Assembly (NCBI GenBank): GCA_039198065.1
Contig: JBCCTU010000004.1
Span: forward strand, 320,299-384,298
From: CALHVX01 sp039198065
Lineage (GTDB): Bacteria > Pseudomonadota > Gammaproteobacteria > Pseudomonadales > Azotimanducaceae
Direction: 5' to 3'
Length of the DNA: 64,000 bases
The notes under the pieces are model-generated. The model saw only the letters and a list, made by a program, of their open reading frames with translations, had not been told where the DNA came from and did not search any database. The position numbers were made by a program, and so were the translations under genes. This document shows, in pieces, positions 8,658 through 16,891 of the stretch (the stretch's first letter is position 1; each line of letters opens with the position of its first letter).

Positions 8658-10211
8658 ATGGCCCCGATCATTCACCAAAGCCCTCTGCCCGAGGTTGAGA
8701 TTCCTGAGGTAACGATTACCGCTCACGCGCTGCGGCGGGCAGCCGAGCTGGGCGACCGGGTAGCGATCCGCGACGCCGCCGGCACCAGCAGCTACAGCTA
8801 CACCGAACTGGCTGGCGCTATTCATCGATTAGCCGGTGGCCTGGCAGCGCGTGGCATCGGCCCCGGTAAAGTCGTGGGGCTTATGGCGCCGAACTGCCCC
8901 GAGTACGCCATCGTGTTTCACGGGGTCGCTGTCGCCGGTGCCGCGGTCACTACCATCAACCCGACCTACGGTCCCGAAGAGGTTCGGCATCAGCTCAAGG
9001 ACGCCGGAGCGACGATGCTGTTCACCGTTGGACTCTTCGCGGAAACGGCGCTTGCGGCGGCAGACGGCACCGACGTCGGAGAGGTGGTCATCATCGGCGA
9101 TGCCGTTGCCGGGACTACGGCGATGGCCGATCTGTTCGGGGAGCCTATCGAGCAGGTGCCCGTCGACCTCAGAGCCCATACGGTCGTGTTGCCGTACTCC
9201 TCCGGCACCACGGGATTACCGAAAGGCGTGATGCTGTCCCATCGCAACCTGGTCGCCAACATCGAGCAGGTTAAGCACGCCATCAAGTATCAGGACAACG
9301 AGGTCGCCCTGGCCGCGCTGCCGTTCTTTCACATCTACGGCATGCAGGTGCTCATGAACGGGCTGCTCAGCAACGGCGTAACGGCCGTCACCATGCCGCG
9401 CTTTGATATGGTCGAGGCGTTGACGGCGGTGCAGGAACTGAAGATCACGCGCTTCTACGCGGTGCCACCGATGATCCTTGGCCTCGCGAACGCGCCGATC
9501 GTTGATGAGTACGATCTCTCGTCAATCCGCCAGGTGTTCTCCGGCGCAGCACCGCTCGGTGCGGAGCTTGCCGAGAAAGCCGCGACACGGCTCGGCTGCG
9601 AGGTGGTGCAGGGCTACGGCATGACAGAACTGAGCCCGGTCAGCCACTGCACCGTCGAAGGCGATTACCGGCCAGGCACCAGCGGGGTGACGGCGTCCAA
9701 CACGGAGACCCGTATCGTCGATCCGGAAACCAGCGAAGACCAGGGTGTTGGCGATCGCGGCGAGCTCTGGGTCCGCGGACCGCAGGTGATGCAGGGTTAT
9801 CTGAACAACTCGACGGCCACGGCCGAGACCGTGGACGCCGACGGCTGGCTCCATACCGGTGACATCGCGATCATCGATGAACACCACCACATGACGATCG
9901 TCGATCGCATGAAGGAGCTGATCAAGTTCAAAGGCTTCCAGGTCGCACCGGCGGAGCTCGAAGCGTTATTGATCACGCATCCAAAGATTGCCGACGTGGC
10001 CGTCATTGGCGTGCCCGACGACGAAGCCGGTGAGCTTCCGAAAGCGTTCGTCACCACACCACCGGGGGAAACGGTAACCCTCGACGAGGTACAGGAACTG
10101 GTGAGTGCGCATCTTGTGAGCTACAAGCAGATCCGCCAACTGGAGATCATCGACGCGATTCCGAAGAGCGCCTCGGGCAAGATCCTGCGTAAAGACCTGC
10201 GAACGCGCTAA
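8658..10211 (+). CDS. AMP-dependent acyl-CoA synthetase / 4-coumarate-CoA ligase-like
   Basis: A 517-residue adenylate-forming enzyme that activates a carboxylic acid with ATP and then transfers it to CoA. The P-loop-like motif SSGTTGLPKG is at 181-190. GYGMTEL (A5), the GELWVRGPQVMQGYLN region, HTGD (A7), VDRMKELIKFKGFQVAP (A8) and the terminal KSASGKILRKDLR lysine motif (A10) are all present. Sequence style is closest to 4-coumarate:CoA-ligase-like or medium/long-chain fatty acyl ligases; the substrate cannot be fixed. ATG 8658 is preferred to an in-frame GTG at 8646, though neither has a strong ribosome site. In context with an acyl-CoA dehydrogenase, thioesterases and CYP153, it may feed beta-oxidation. 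Confidence 0.92.
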   Translation: MAPIIHQSPLPEVEIPEVTITAHALRRAAELGDRVAIRDAAGTSSYSYTELAGAIHRLAGGLAARGIGPGKVVGLMAPNCPEYAIVFHGVAVAGAAVTTINPTYGPEEVRHQLKDAGATMLFTVGLFAETALAAADGTDVGEVVIIGDAVAGTTAMADLFGEPIEQVPVDLRAHTVVLPYSSGTTGLPKGVMLSHRNLVANIEQVKHAIKYQDNEVALAALPFFHIYGMQVLMNGLLSNGVTAVTMPRFDMVEALTAVQELKITRFYAVPPMILGLANAPIVDEYDLSSIRQVFSGAAPLGAELAEKAATRLGCEVVQGYGMTELSPVSHCTVEGDYRPGTSGVTASNTETRIVDPETSEDQGVGDRGELWVRGPQVMQGYLNNSTATAETVDADGWLHTGDIAIIDEHHHMTIVDRMKELIKFKGFQVAPAELEALLITHPKIADVAVIGVPDDEAGELPKAFVTTPPGETVTLDEVQELVSAHLVSYKQIRQLEIIDAIPKSASGKILRKDLRTR

Positions 10212-10273
10212 CGTAGAGCGTCGAAAGCTCTGCCTCGATGCGCAGCGCGATTAAACGCTTCGGAGTACTCATC

Positions 10274-11260
10274 ATGATCAGACGTAGAGTTGTTGCCACG
10301 TTGCTCGCCGTTCTCGGCGGGTCCACGACCGTTGCACTGGCGCAAGACGTCGAAGGCGTCGTCGAACATCCGATGTTCGAACGATACCCCGGGCAGGTCA
10401 TTGCCTGGCAGCACATTGAGAACTACCAGCCTTATAAGGTGCCGGTGGGTCCGGTTTCCGGTTACCGCAAGATTGCGGAGTGGATAGAAACGGAAGGCCG
10501 GGTAACCCGTACGTTCTATAAGCTTGAGAGCGAGGACCGCTCCTACTCCGAGGTGTACAAGAACTACCTTGAGGCTTTGGAGGAGAAGGAGTTCAAAATT
10601 CTGGGCCAAGGCTTTTCGCCGGACCGCAAGGGTGTCGAGGTCGGCTCCCGGCAGTGGATTGGCACGACGTTTATCGCGAATCCGACCGCTAAGCCCGGTG
10701 AGGTGAGCACGCTTTTTGGGGGCACATCGTCATCCGGCGGGGCGGGTGCCATCGTTGCGGAGCGAGACCGGGCCGCCGGCAAGGTGTACGTCGTCGTGTA
10801 TGTCGAACAGCATGCAAAGGACTACGTCGGCACGCTGATCGACATCGTTGAAGTGGAGGCCGCAGAGACTGGTCTTGTAGTTGTTGACGCCGAAGCAATC
10901 GGCTCTGATATCGATGAGTACGGCCGAGTTGTTCTGGATGGGATTGTGTTCGACTTCGATAAGGCAACGCTGAAGCCGGAATCGGTGGCTGCGCTGAAAG
11001 CGATCGCGTCCTATCTACAGGCGAACCCAGAGAAAGCGTTCTACGTGGTGGGCCATACCGATTCCAAGGGCACCTTTGCCTATAACAGAAAGCTGTCTTC
11101 GGACCGCGCCCAAGCGGTCGTTGACGCACTTCAGACTACCTACCAAGTGAGTTCAGGTCGGCTTGAGCCCTACGGCGTGGGTCCACTCGCGCCGGTGTTT
11201 TCCAATGGCGATGACCGAGGTCGGGAAAAGAATCGCCGCGTTGAGCTGGTGGAGAAGTAG
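10274..11260 (+). CDS. OmpA-family outer membrane / periplasmic protein
   Basis: A 328-residue exported protein. The signal peptide (VVATLLAVLGGSTTVALAQ) is followed by a ~200-residue N-terminal domain that is not recognised: EHPMFERYPGQVI... and a central VYVVVYVEQHAKDYVGTLIDIVE strand region. It ends with a clear OmpA-like peptidoglycan-binding domain: VFDFDKATLKPES, VVGHTDSKGTFAYNRKLSSDRAQAVV, and NRRVELV at the end. The start is ATG 10274, with GGAG nine bases upstream; the in-frame ATG 10238 would add 12 residues before the signal. It probably ties the outer membrane to the cell wall. Confidence 0.88.
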   Translation: MIRRRVVATLLAVLGGSTTVALAQDVEGVVEHPMFERYPGQVIAWQHIENYQPYKVPVGPVSGYRKIAEWIETEGRVTRTFYKLESEDRSYSEVYKNYLEALEEKEFKILGQGFSPDRKGVEVGSRQWIGTTFIANPTAKPGEVSTLFGGTSSSGGAGAIVAERDRAAGKVYVVVYVEQHAKDYVGTLIDIVEVEAAETGLVVVDAEAIGSDIDEYGRVVLDGIVFDFDKATLKPESVAALKAIASYLQANPEKAFYVVGHTDSKGTFAYNRKLSSDRAQAVVDALQTTYQVSSGRLEPYGVGPLAPVFSNGDDRGREKNRRVELVEK

Positions 11261-11310
11261 CGCCACCGGGCGAGGCACCTTGCAGCGAAAAGGACTGGCG
11301 GCAGTCTCGC

Positions 11311-12099
11311 CTAGAGTGCGAGGAGCAGCTCGCGCACCCAGGTGCCGATGAGCAGGGCGCAGAGCGTCGACAGCAGCGTACCGATCAGCAGGTACTCGGC
11401 AAAGCGGTCTGCGTTATCTCGCTCGAGTCGCTTAAAACGCACCAGGCCCTTGGCGGCCAGGATGAAGCCTATGGCAGTCAGATCGCTGCCGCTCACAACC
11501 ACCAAGTACACAAGCCAGCGCTCGAGAATGCCGATGGCGCGCCCGGCGCGGTAGTCGTCTGCGGAGATGGAGACGAGCTTCGGGTCGCGGGCTTCGAGCG
11601 GTTCGCTTGGGGTCGGTTCGAGTCTCAAGTAGTGAAACACGGCTCGAATGACGATGTTGGTTTCGTTGGCCAGCATCAGGAGACCGAACAGCAGTAAACC
11701 AAAGGCCGCGGCCGTCAGCGATGTGGGAAAGAGCGGTACGTGGGCGGCGAAGAAGGTAGCCGCGCTTTCTACCCCGGGCGCCAACGACAGATTGCCCAGG
11801 AGTGTTGCAACAAGCGTCGCGCCGAGCAGCGTGAAGAATAACGTGAGACTGCGCCAGCCCCGGGCGAGATCAAACCAGCGCTGTTCGAACAGCAGATTCA
11901 GGCCAGCGGCCCCAAGAACTACCAGGCTCAAGGCGATCGTTGCGGTGCTCAAGCCGTACAGCAGCCAGATACCCGCCCCCTGCACCAGCAGCAGTACGGC
12001 GTTGCGGCGGCTCCCAAGCGGGCCGTCCTGGCGCAAGTACACCATGCGACACAGCAGCAACCCGTTGAAGAATGGCAGCAGGTGCGCCAGATCGCTCAT
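11311..12099 (-). CDS. Membrane protein partner of SatD (DUF3307-associated type)
   Basis: A 262-residue integral membrane protein with about seven hydrophobic helices. A conserved-looking C-terminal block reads GRAIGILERWLVYLVVVSGSDLTAIGFILAAKGLVRFK...FAEYLLIGTLLSTL, a pattern I associate with membrane proteins encoded beside satD in many bacteria. The function is unknown. Its start overlaps the satD stop by 4 bases, so the pair is translationally coupled. Confidence 0.78.
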   Translation of the reverse strand: MSDLAHLLPFFNGLLLCRMVYLRQDGPLGSRRNAVLLLVQGAGIWLLYGLSTATIALSLVVLGAAGLNLLFEQRWFDLARGWRSLTLFFTLLGATLVATLLGNLSLAPGVESAATFFAAHVPLFPTSLTAAAFGLLLFGLLMLANETNIVIRAVFHYLRLEPTPSEPLEARDPKLVSISADDYRAGRAIGILERWLVYLVVVSGSDLTAIGFILAAKGLVRFKRLERDNADRFAEYLLIGTLLSTLCALLIGTWVRELLLAL

Positions 12100-12761
12100 C
12101 GGTGCCGCCGCTGTTCGCCGAGCGCGCGGTTCAGGTCGGTCGTGCAGGTGTCGAGAATCTGCGTGATGGGCTCCAGCGCACCGGCGCTGATGTTTTTGTA
12201 GATTGCCTGCAGGCTCAAGCCCAGCCGGTCAGCGGTGGAGCCGGCTTTGCGGCCGTCCAGCAGGTCGAGGAGCGTTTCCAGGCGCGCAGGCTTCCAGGTC
12301 TCCCGTTGGTGAGAAATCAGGGCCAGCGCCGCATCGAGGTAGGGCGATGCAGGCTCGAGTCCGAACACGCCGTAGCGCCGATTGGCGTTGCGCAGCACGT
12401 CGATTCCCCGGCGGGCCTCATGGAAGGCCGGTCCGTCCATGCCCAAGGCGGTTCGTTCGTGGACCCTGGTGACGATGCGGCCGACGCCGATCGCGAAGCG
12501 TAACCGCGTTGGGTAGAGATCCCGCTCGATGGCGAAAAGACTTGGAAACAGCGCATCGGCGCGCTCGAACAGCGCCTGAAACTCGTCCCCCAGGGTGATG
12601 GTGAATGCGGATGCGATGCCCCGGCGTTTTCTCTGCCGATTGAGCCCTTTCAACGAGGCATCCAGGTTGGCTTGAATTTGAGCTCGCTTTGGCGCTGCGA
12701 GGCGCTTGGAAGCCACGATGTCGCCGATCAGCGCCAGGTACTGCGGATGCGGGGTTGCCAT
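12096..12761 (-). CDS. SatD family protein with C-terminal helix-turn-helix-like segment
   Basis: A 221-residue cytosolic protein. The N-terminal part LALIGDIVASKRL and SAFTITLGDEFQALF is the SatD signature (named from a Streptococcus mutans acid-tolerance locus). The middle RFAIGVGRIVT...ALGMDGPAFHEAR is also typical. Residues 173-197 (STADRLGLSLQAIYKNISAGALEPI) read as a helix-turn-helix, so a DNA-binding or self-regulating role is plausible but inferred. Two short inverted repeats lie immediately upstream of its ATG. It is coupled to the downstream membrane protein gene. Confidence 0.83.
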   Translation of the reverse strand: MATPHPQYLALIGDIVASKRLAAPKRAQIQANLDASLKGLNRQRKRRGIASAFTITLGDEFQALFERADALFPSLFAIERDLYPTRLRFAIGVGRIVTRVHERTALGMDGPAFHEARRGIDVLRNANRRYGVFGLEPASPYLDAALALISHQRETWKPARLETLLDLLDGRKAGSTADRLGLSLQAIYKNISAGALEPITQILDTCTTDLNRALGEQRRHR

Positions 12762-12765
12762 CGTT

Positions 12766-12809
12766 CAACCATAACGGTTGTTTTTCCTTAATACAACTGT
12801 TTTGGTTGT
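12766..12809. promoter_or_regulatory. Paired inverted repeats upstream of satD
   Basis: In the AT-rich leader of the minus-strand satD operon there are two small dyads. CAACC-ATAAC-GGTTG (12766-12780) begins 5 bases before the start codon. ACAAC-7nt-GTTGT (12793-12809) lies just upstream of it. The shared CAAC/GTTG half-sites suggest a repeated binding site for one regulator, possibly SatD itself through its helix-turn-helix-like tail (inference). Confidence 0.45.
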
Positions 12810-12992
12810 TAAACGAAATACATTGAATTTCGATAATTCAACGGATCTCTTTGAATTCTGTTCCGCGCTTGCGGTTGCACACACCCGGAGTTTTCCTGCG
12901 CCGTTGCTCGGTGCGAGGGCTTGCCGGGTACTTTGGCTCGTACTTTGGCTGGTACCATCGAAGTGATCAGAAGCGGATAGTCAGGGGGAGCC

Positions 12993-14219
12993 ATGATCGA
13001 TTTTGAAATTCCAGACGACACCAAAGCCATTCGCGCGAAGGTTCGAGACTTTGTCCAGGGCGAGTGTATTCCAGCGGAGGCCGAGTGCACGGCCGACAAC
13101 TTTGAAGCCGTGCTCGCCGGGTTGCGCGAAAAGGCCCGCGGGCAGGGTCTCTGGTGCCCCTTCATTCCCACGGAACACGGCGGCATGGGCCTGCGCCCGC
13201 TGGCGAACGCGTTGGTGCAGATGGAGCTGGGAGAAAGCTACCTCGGCGCGCTGTCCCTCAACACGCAAGGGCCGGACGACGCCACGATGCTGACGCTGCT
13301 CGAGCACGGCACGGACTTCCAGAAGGAGAAGTTCCTGAAACCGTTGCTCGATGGTCAGAAACGCATCTGCTACTCCATGACGGAGAAAGCCGCGGGCGCA
13401 GACGCCACCGGTATGCAGACGACCGCGGTCCTCGACGGCGATAACTGGGTGCTAAATGGCGAGAAGTGGTACAGCAGTTCAGCAAGCGTTGCCGACATTG
13501 CGGTGGTGATGGCAAACACCGACCCCGACGCGCCGCGGCATCAGCAATTCAGCACCTTCATCGTTGAGCTGCCGAATCCCGGGTATCAGATTCTGCGCAA
13601 CATCGAGACGATGCAGCCGCATACGGAGCTGGGTCTCAAGCTCGGCGGTTCGCACTCGGAGATCAAGATCGACAACCTCGTGGTGCCGCGAGAAAACCTC
13701 CTCGGCGGTCGCGGCAACGGCTTCAACATGGGCCAGCATCGGCTTGCCTACGGTCGGTTGCGCCACGGCATGCACAACGTCGCCATCGCCCAGCGCGCGT
13801 TGGATCTTGCCGCAGAGCACGTCGTCAACCGGGAAACCTTCGGTAAACGCCTCGCCGATCGGCAGGGCGTGCGTTGGATGCTGGCCGACTGCGCTGCTGA
13901 GATCTACAAAGCCCGCCTGATGCTGCTGCACATTGCCTACAAGGCTGAAAAGGGCATGGATCTTCGGCAGGAGAACGGCATCGCTAAGGTGTTTCTTGCC
14001 AACATGGTGCATCAGGTGGTGGATACGGCACTGCAGCTGCACGGCGCATTGGGCTACAGCCACGACACGCCGCTCGCGCGCTGGTACACGGGCATCCGCT
14101 CCCAGCGGCTCGTCGACGGCCCCGATGAGGTCCACCGCTGGCGCACCGGTGCCAACGTCATCAAAGCGTTTGAACAGCACGGCACCACGGCCTCGGCCTG
14201 TGGTGGCGAGCTGCTCTAG
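12993..14219 (+). CDS. Acyl-CoA dehydrogenase (ACAD10/11-like)
   Basis: A 408-residue FAD flavoprotein that oxidises acyl-CoA to the 2-enoyl-CoA and passes electrons to ETF. The N-terminal helical domain is followed by the middle sheet with CYSMTEKAAGADATGMQTTA and NGEKWYSSSAS (flavin and substrate contacts). The C-terminal helical domain holds RETFGKRLADRQGVRWMLADC, QLHGALGYSHDTPLARWY and DGPDEVHRWRTG. The DGPDEVH end is typical of ACAD10/11-type enzymes, where the aspartate serves as base. GGGGAG lies 7 bases before ATG 12993. An SDR gene follows after 15 bases and is likely in the same operon. Confidence 0.93.
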   Translation: MIDFEIPDDTKAIRAKVRDFVQGECIPAEAECTADNFEAVLAGLREKARGQGLWCPFIPTEHGGMGLRPLANALVQMELGESYLGALSLNTQGPDDATMLTLLEHGTDFQKEKFLKPLLDGQKRICYSMTEKAAGADATGMQTTAVLDGDNWVLNGEKWYSSSASVADIAVVMANTDPDAPRHQQFSTFIVELPNPGYQILRNIETMQPHTELGLKLGGSHSEIKIDNLVVPRENLLGGRGNGFNMGQHRLAYGRLRHGMHNVAIAQRALDLAAEHVVNRETFGKRLADRQGVRWMLADCAAEIYKARLMLLHIAYKAEKGMDLRQENGIAKVFLANMVHQVVDTALQLHGALGYSHDTPLARWYTGIRSQRLVDGPDEVHRWRTGANVIKAFEQHGTTASACGGELL

Positions 14220-14234
14220 CCGAGCGCGCGCACC

Positions 14235-15122
14235 ATGGAACAGCTCAATGGTCGCAACGCCTTCATAACCGGCGGTGCCGGAGGCATCGGTCTCGCGATG
14301 GCGCGGGCCTTTCTCAACGAGGGCATGAACGTTGCCATTGCCGACGTGGATCCGGAGGCGCTGGCCGGCGCTGCGGAGGCCCTGGCGGGGAGTAACGCGA
14401 AGCTCGTCACGGTCGAGCTTGATGTGACGGACCGCGCTCGATTTACCCGCGCCGTCGACGAAGCGGAAGCGGCGCTCGGGCCGATTCACGTGCTCTGCAA
14501 CAACGCCGGCGTGTACCGCGGCGGCGCGATGGACGCGGTGACCTACGAAGACTGGGACTGGGTCATGGGGGTCAACGTCGGCGGTGTGGTCAACGGGCTG
14601 CAAACCCTCGTCAGCCGCATGAAGGCGCACGGCGAGGGCGGGCACATCGTCAACACCGCGAGCATGGCCGGGGTCAGCACCTCGCCGGGTCTTGGGGTGT
14701 ACAACGCGAGCAAGTTCGCCGTCGTCGGCATGTCCGAGGCCTTGCGAGGTGACTTGGAACCGCACGGCATTGGTGTGTCCGTGCTGTGTCCCGGCATGGT
14801 GCGAACGCGCATTCTGGAGAGTGAGCGCACCCGACCCGAAAGCTACGACGTGAGTGACAACGAAGCCGTTGCGGCAGCAGAAGCACACAGCGCGGTTATG
14901 AATCTCGCCATGAACACCGGCATCGAGCCGGCAGAAGTTGCGGACATGGTCGTCGAGGGCATCAAGACCAACCAACTGTATTTGTTCCCGCACCCCGAAA
15001 TGCGCGGCGCCGTCGCCGAGCGCATGGAGACGCTGCTGTCCGCCTTTGGCGAACCGGATCCCGAACGCCTAGCGCGGCAGGAGCAGTTCATGGGTCAGTT
15101 GCTGGGCGAGACGGGCGACTAG
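14235..15122 (+). CDS. Short-chain dehydrogenase/reductase
   Basis: A 295-residue classical SDR, NAD(P)-dependent. It has the cofactor motif TGGAGGIG at 12-19, an aspartate after the second strand (AIADVD, which suggests NAD preference), NNAG, the catalytic serine in NTASM, and Y156xxxK160 in GVYNASKFAVVG. The long C-terminal part (PESYDVSDNEAVAAAE...) exceeds the minimal SDR core. The substrate is unknown; lying 15 bp behind an acyl-CoA dehydrogenase, it may oxidise a hydroxyacyl or alcohol intermediate. The gene converges on the amidohydrolase gene with a 23-bp gap. Confidence 0.92.
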   Translation: MEQLNGRNAFITGGAGGIGLAMARAFLNEGMNVAIADVDPEALAGAAEALAGSNAKLVTVELDVTDRARFTRAVDEAEAALGPIHVLCNNAGVYRGGAMDAVTYEDWDWVMGVNVGGVVNGLQTLVSRMKAHGEGGHIVNTASMAGVSTSPGLGVYNASKFAVVGMSEALRGDLEPHGIGVSVLCPGMVRTRILESERTRPESYDVSDNEAVAAAEAHSAVMNLAMNTGIEPAEVADMVVEGIKTNQLYLFPHPEMRGAVAERMETLLSAFGEPDPERLARQEQFMGQLLGETGD

Positions 15123-15145
15123 CTACGCGTCGCCAGCTCTTGCCG

Positions 15146-16864
15146 TCAGGCAATCGCCTGCGCGCCGCGCACCAGTTTTCCCGGACGCGCCTCGGTGGCT
15201 TCGCCCTGTTCTTGGATGATTTCTCCGGCGACGATCGTCGCGACGTAACCTTCGGCCTGCTGCACCAGCCGTTTACCACCGGCCGGAAGATCGGCCCGCA
15301 TGCGGGGGTGAGTTAAGCGCAAGCGGTCGTAGTCGATCAGGTTAACGTCGGCTTTGTAGCCCGGCTGAAGCAGGCCGCGATCCGCGAGTCCGTAGGCGAG
15401 CGCTGTGTGTCGCGACTGCGCCGCAACCACCCAGGGCAGGGACAGCTTTTCGCCCCGGGTCCGATCTCGGGTCCAGTGGGTCAGCATGGAGGTCGGGAAG
15501 CTGCCGTCGCAGATCATGCCCACGTGGGCGCCGCCGTCCCCAAGACCCAGCACCGTATGCGGGTGCAGCATCATCTGATGACAGGCGTCGAGATCGTAGT
15601 CGGCGTAATTGAGAAACGGTGTGTAGAGCAGCGCTTCACCGCCGTCATTCAACAGCAGATCGTAGGCAATGTCCTGCGGTGTACGACCCTCGCGTTTTGC
15701 ACGGGCGGCAAGGGTTGCCGCGGCCGGCTGCTCGTAGTCGGGGTCGTCCCCAAGCTCGAACATGTAGTTGTAGTTTGCGATGAGCGCATTGAACACGTTG
15801 GTTGCCGAACCGCTTTCGGCCTCCAGCACCCGCGCTTTGAAACCCGGGTCTTTAAGCTGCTGAACTCGGCTTGCCAGGGGCAGGCTGGCGATCGTCTGGT
15901 AGACGGGATTCAGCGAAAACGGATTCATGGTTGCGTTCAGTCCGAGCAGAACGCCGACGGGTCGACCGCACACCATGGCCTTGATGTTCACACCGCGCGC
16001 GTTTTCGCTCTCGATCCAGCGCAGCTGGCTCTCCCATGCTTTCGGGGCGGCCATGGGCTGGGCGAGGGAGAAAATCATGGGGCGACCGGACTCGGTGATC
16101 ATGTTCCGCAGCAGTTCGCGTTCGCGGCGGCCGTCGGTGAAATCCGACACCATCTGCAACACGCCGGCACCCGCGTTCTTCAGTGCCATGGCAATGGCGA
16201 CGAGCTCGCGCTCTTCGCAGTCGTAGCTCGGTGTCGGGTCGCCGTCGGCGGTTTGATGGTTCAGCGTTCGCGACGTGGAGAAGCCCAACGCGCCGGCGCG
16301 CATGGCCTGCTCGGTTAGCTGTGCCATCTGTCGAATGTCGTCGTCGGTGGCGAGCTGTCGTTCGGCGCCGCGATGCCCCATGACGAACACACGCAAGGCG
16401 CCGTGCGGCAGCTGGCAACCGAAGTCGATGTCGTGCGGGCGATGGTCGAGGGCCGACAGATAGTCCTCGAACGACTCCCAGTCCCAGGGCAGTCCCTCGG
16501 CGAGCACGGGATTGGGAATGTCTTCCACGCCTTCCATGAGGCTGATGAGTTGATTGCGATCCTGCGGTTTGCACGGGGCGAAGCCAACGCCGCAGTTGCC
16601 CATAACGGCGGTGGTGACGCCGTGTTCCGATGACGGGGTGAGGCGGCTGTCCCAGGCCGCCTGGCCGTCGTAATGCGTATGGATGTCGACCCAGCCCGGG
16701 GTCACCAGCAGCCCGTCGGCGTCGAGTTCACGATGGCCGCGGCCGCTGACCTTTCCAACAGCCGTAATCCGGCCGCCGTCGATCGCCAGATCGCCGGTGA
16801 CGCTGTCCTTGCCGCTGCCGTCAATGAGTGTGCCGGCGCGAATGACGAGATCGTGGGTAGTCAT
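15146..16864 (-). CDS. N-acyl-D-amino-acid deacylase family amidohydrolase
   Basis: A 572-residue metal-dependent amidohydrolase of the D-aminoacylase type, which releases D-amino acids or hydrolyses related amides. The N-terminal small beta domain (VIRAGTLIDGSGKDSVTGDLAIDGGRI) precedes the TIM barrel with the metal motif GWVDIHTHYDGQ. MGNCGVGFAPC is the cysteine region typical of the family, followed by GLGDGGAH with the late metal aspartate and the closing strand GYKADVNLIDYDRL. ATG 16864 is chosen because GGGAG sits 8 bases upstream; the longer frame begins with TTG. No signal peptide, so cytosolic. It lies 27 bp downstream of another amidohydrolase gene on the same strand. Confidence 0.9.
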   Translation of the reverse strand: MTTHDLVIRAGTLIDGSGKDSVTGDLAIDGGRITAVGKVSGRGHRELDADGLLVTPGWVDIHTHYDGQAAWDSRLTPSSEHGVTTAVMGNCGVGFAPCKPQDRNQLISLMEGVEDIPNPVLAEGLPWDWESFEDYLSALDHRPHDIDFGCQLPHGALRVFVMGHRGAERQLATDDDIRQMAQLTEQAMRAGALGFSTSRTLNHQTADGDPTPSYDCEERELVAIAMALKNAGAGVLQMVSDFTDGRRERELLRNMITESGRPMIFSLAQPMAAPKAWESQLRWIESENARGVNIKAMVCGRPVGVLLGLNATMNPFSLNPVYQTIASLPLASRVQQLKDPGFKARVLEAESGSATNVFNALIANYNYMFELGDDPDYEQPAAATLAARAKREGRTPQDIAYDLLLNDGGEALLYTPFLNYADYDLDACHQMMLHPHTVLGLGDGGAHVGMICDGSFPTSMLTHWTRDRTRGEKLSLPWVVAAQSRHTALAYGLADRGLLQPGYKADVNLIDYDRLRLTHPRMRADLPAGGKRLVQQAEGYVATIVAGEIIQEQGEATEARPGKLVRGAQAIA

Positions 16865-16891
16865 GGTGTTGTCTCCCAAGCGGTCGCGGGC

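Noticed and set aside
13479..14993. 504-codon open frame on the minus strand
   Set aside because: Antisense to the acyl-CoA dehydrogenase and SDR genes; no motif or ribosome site.
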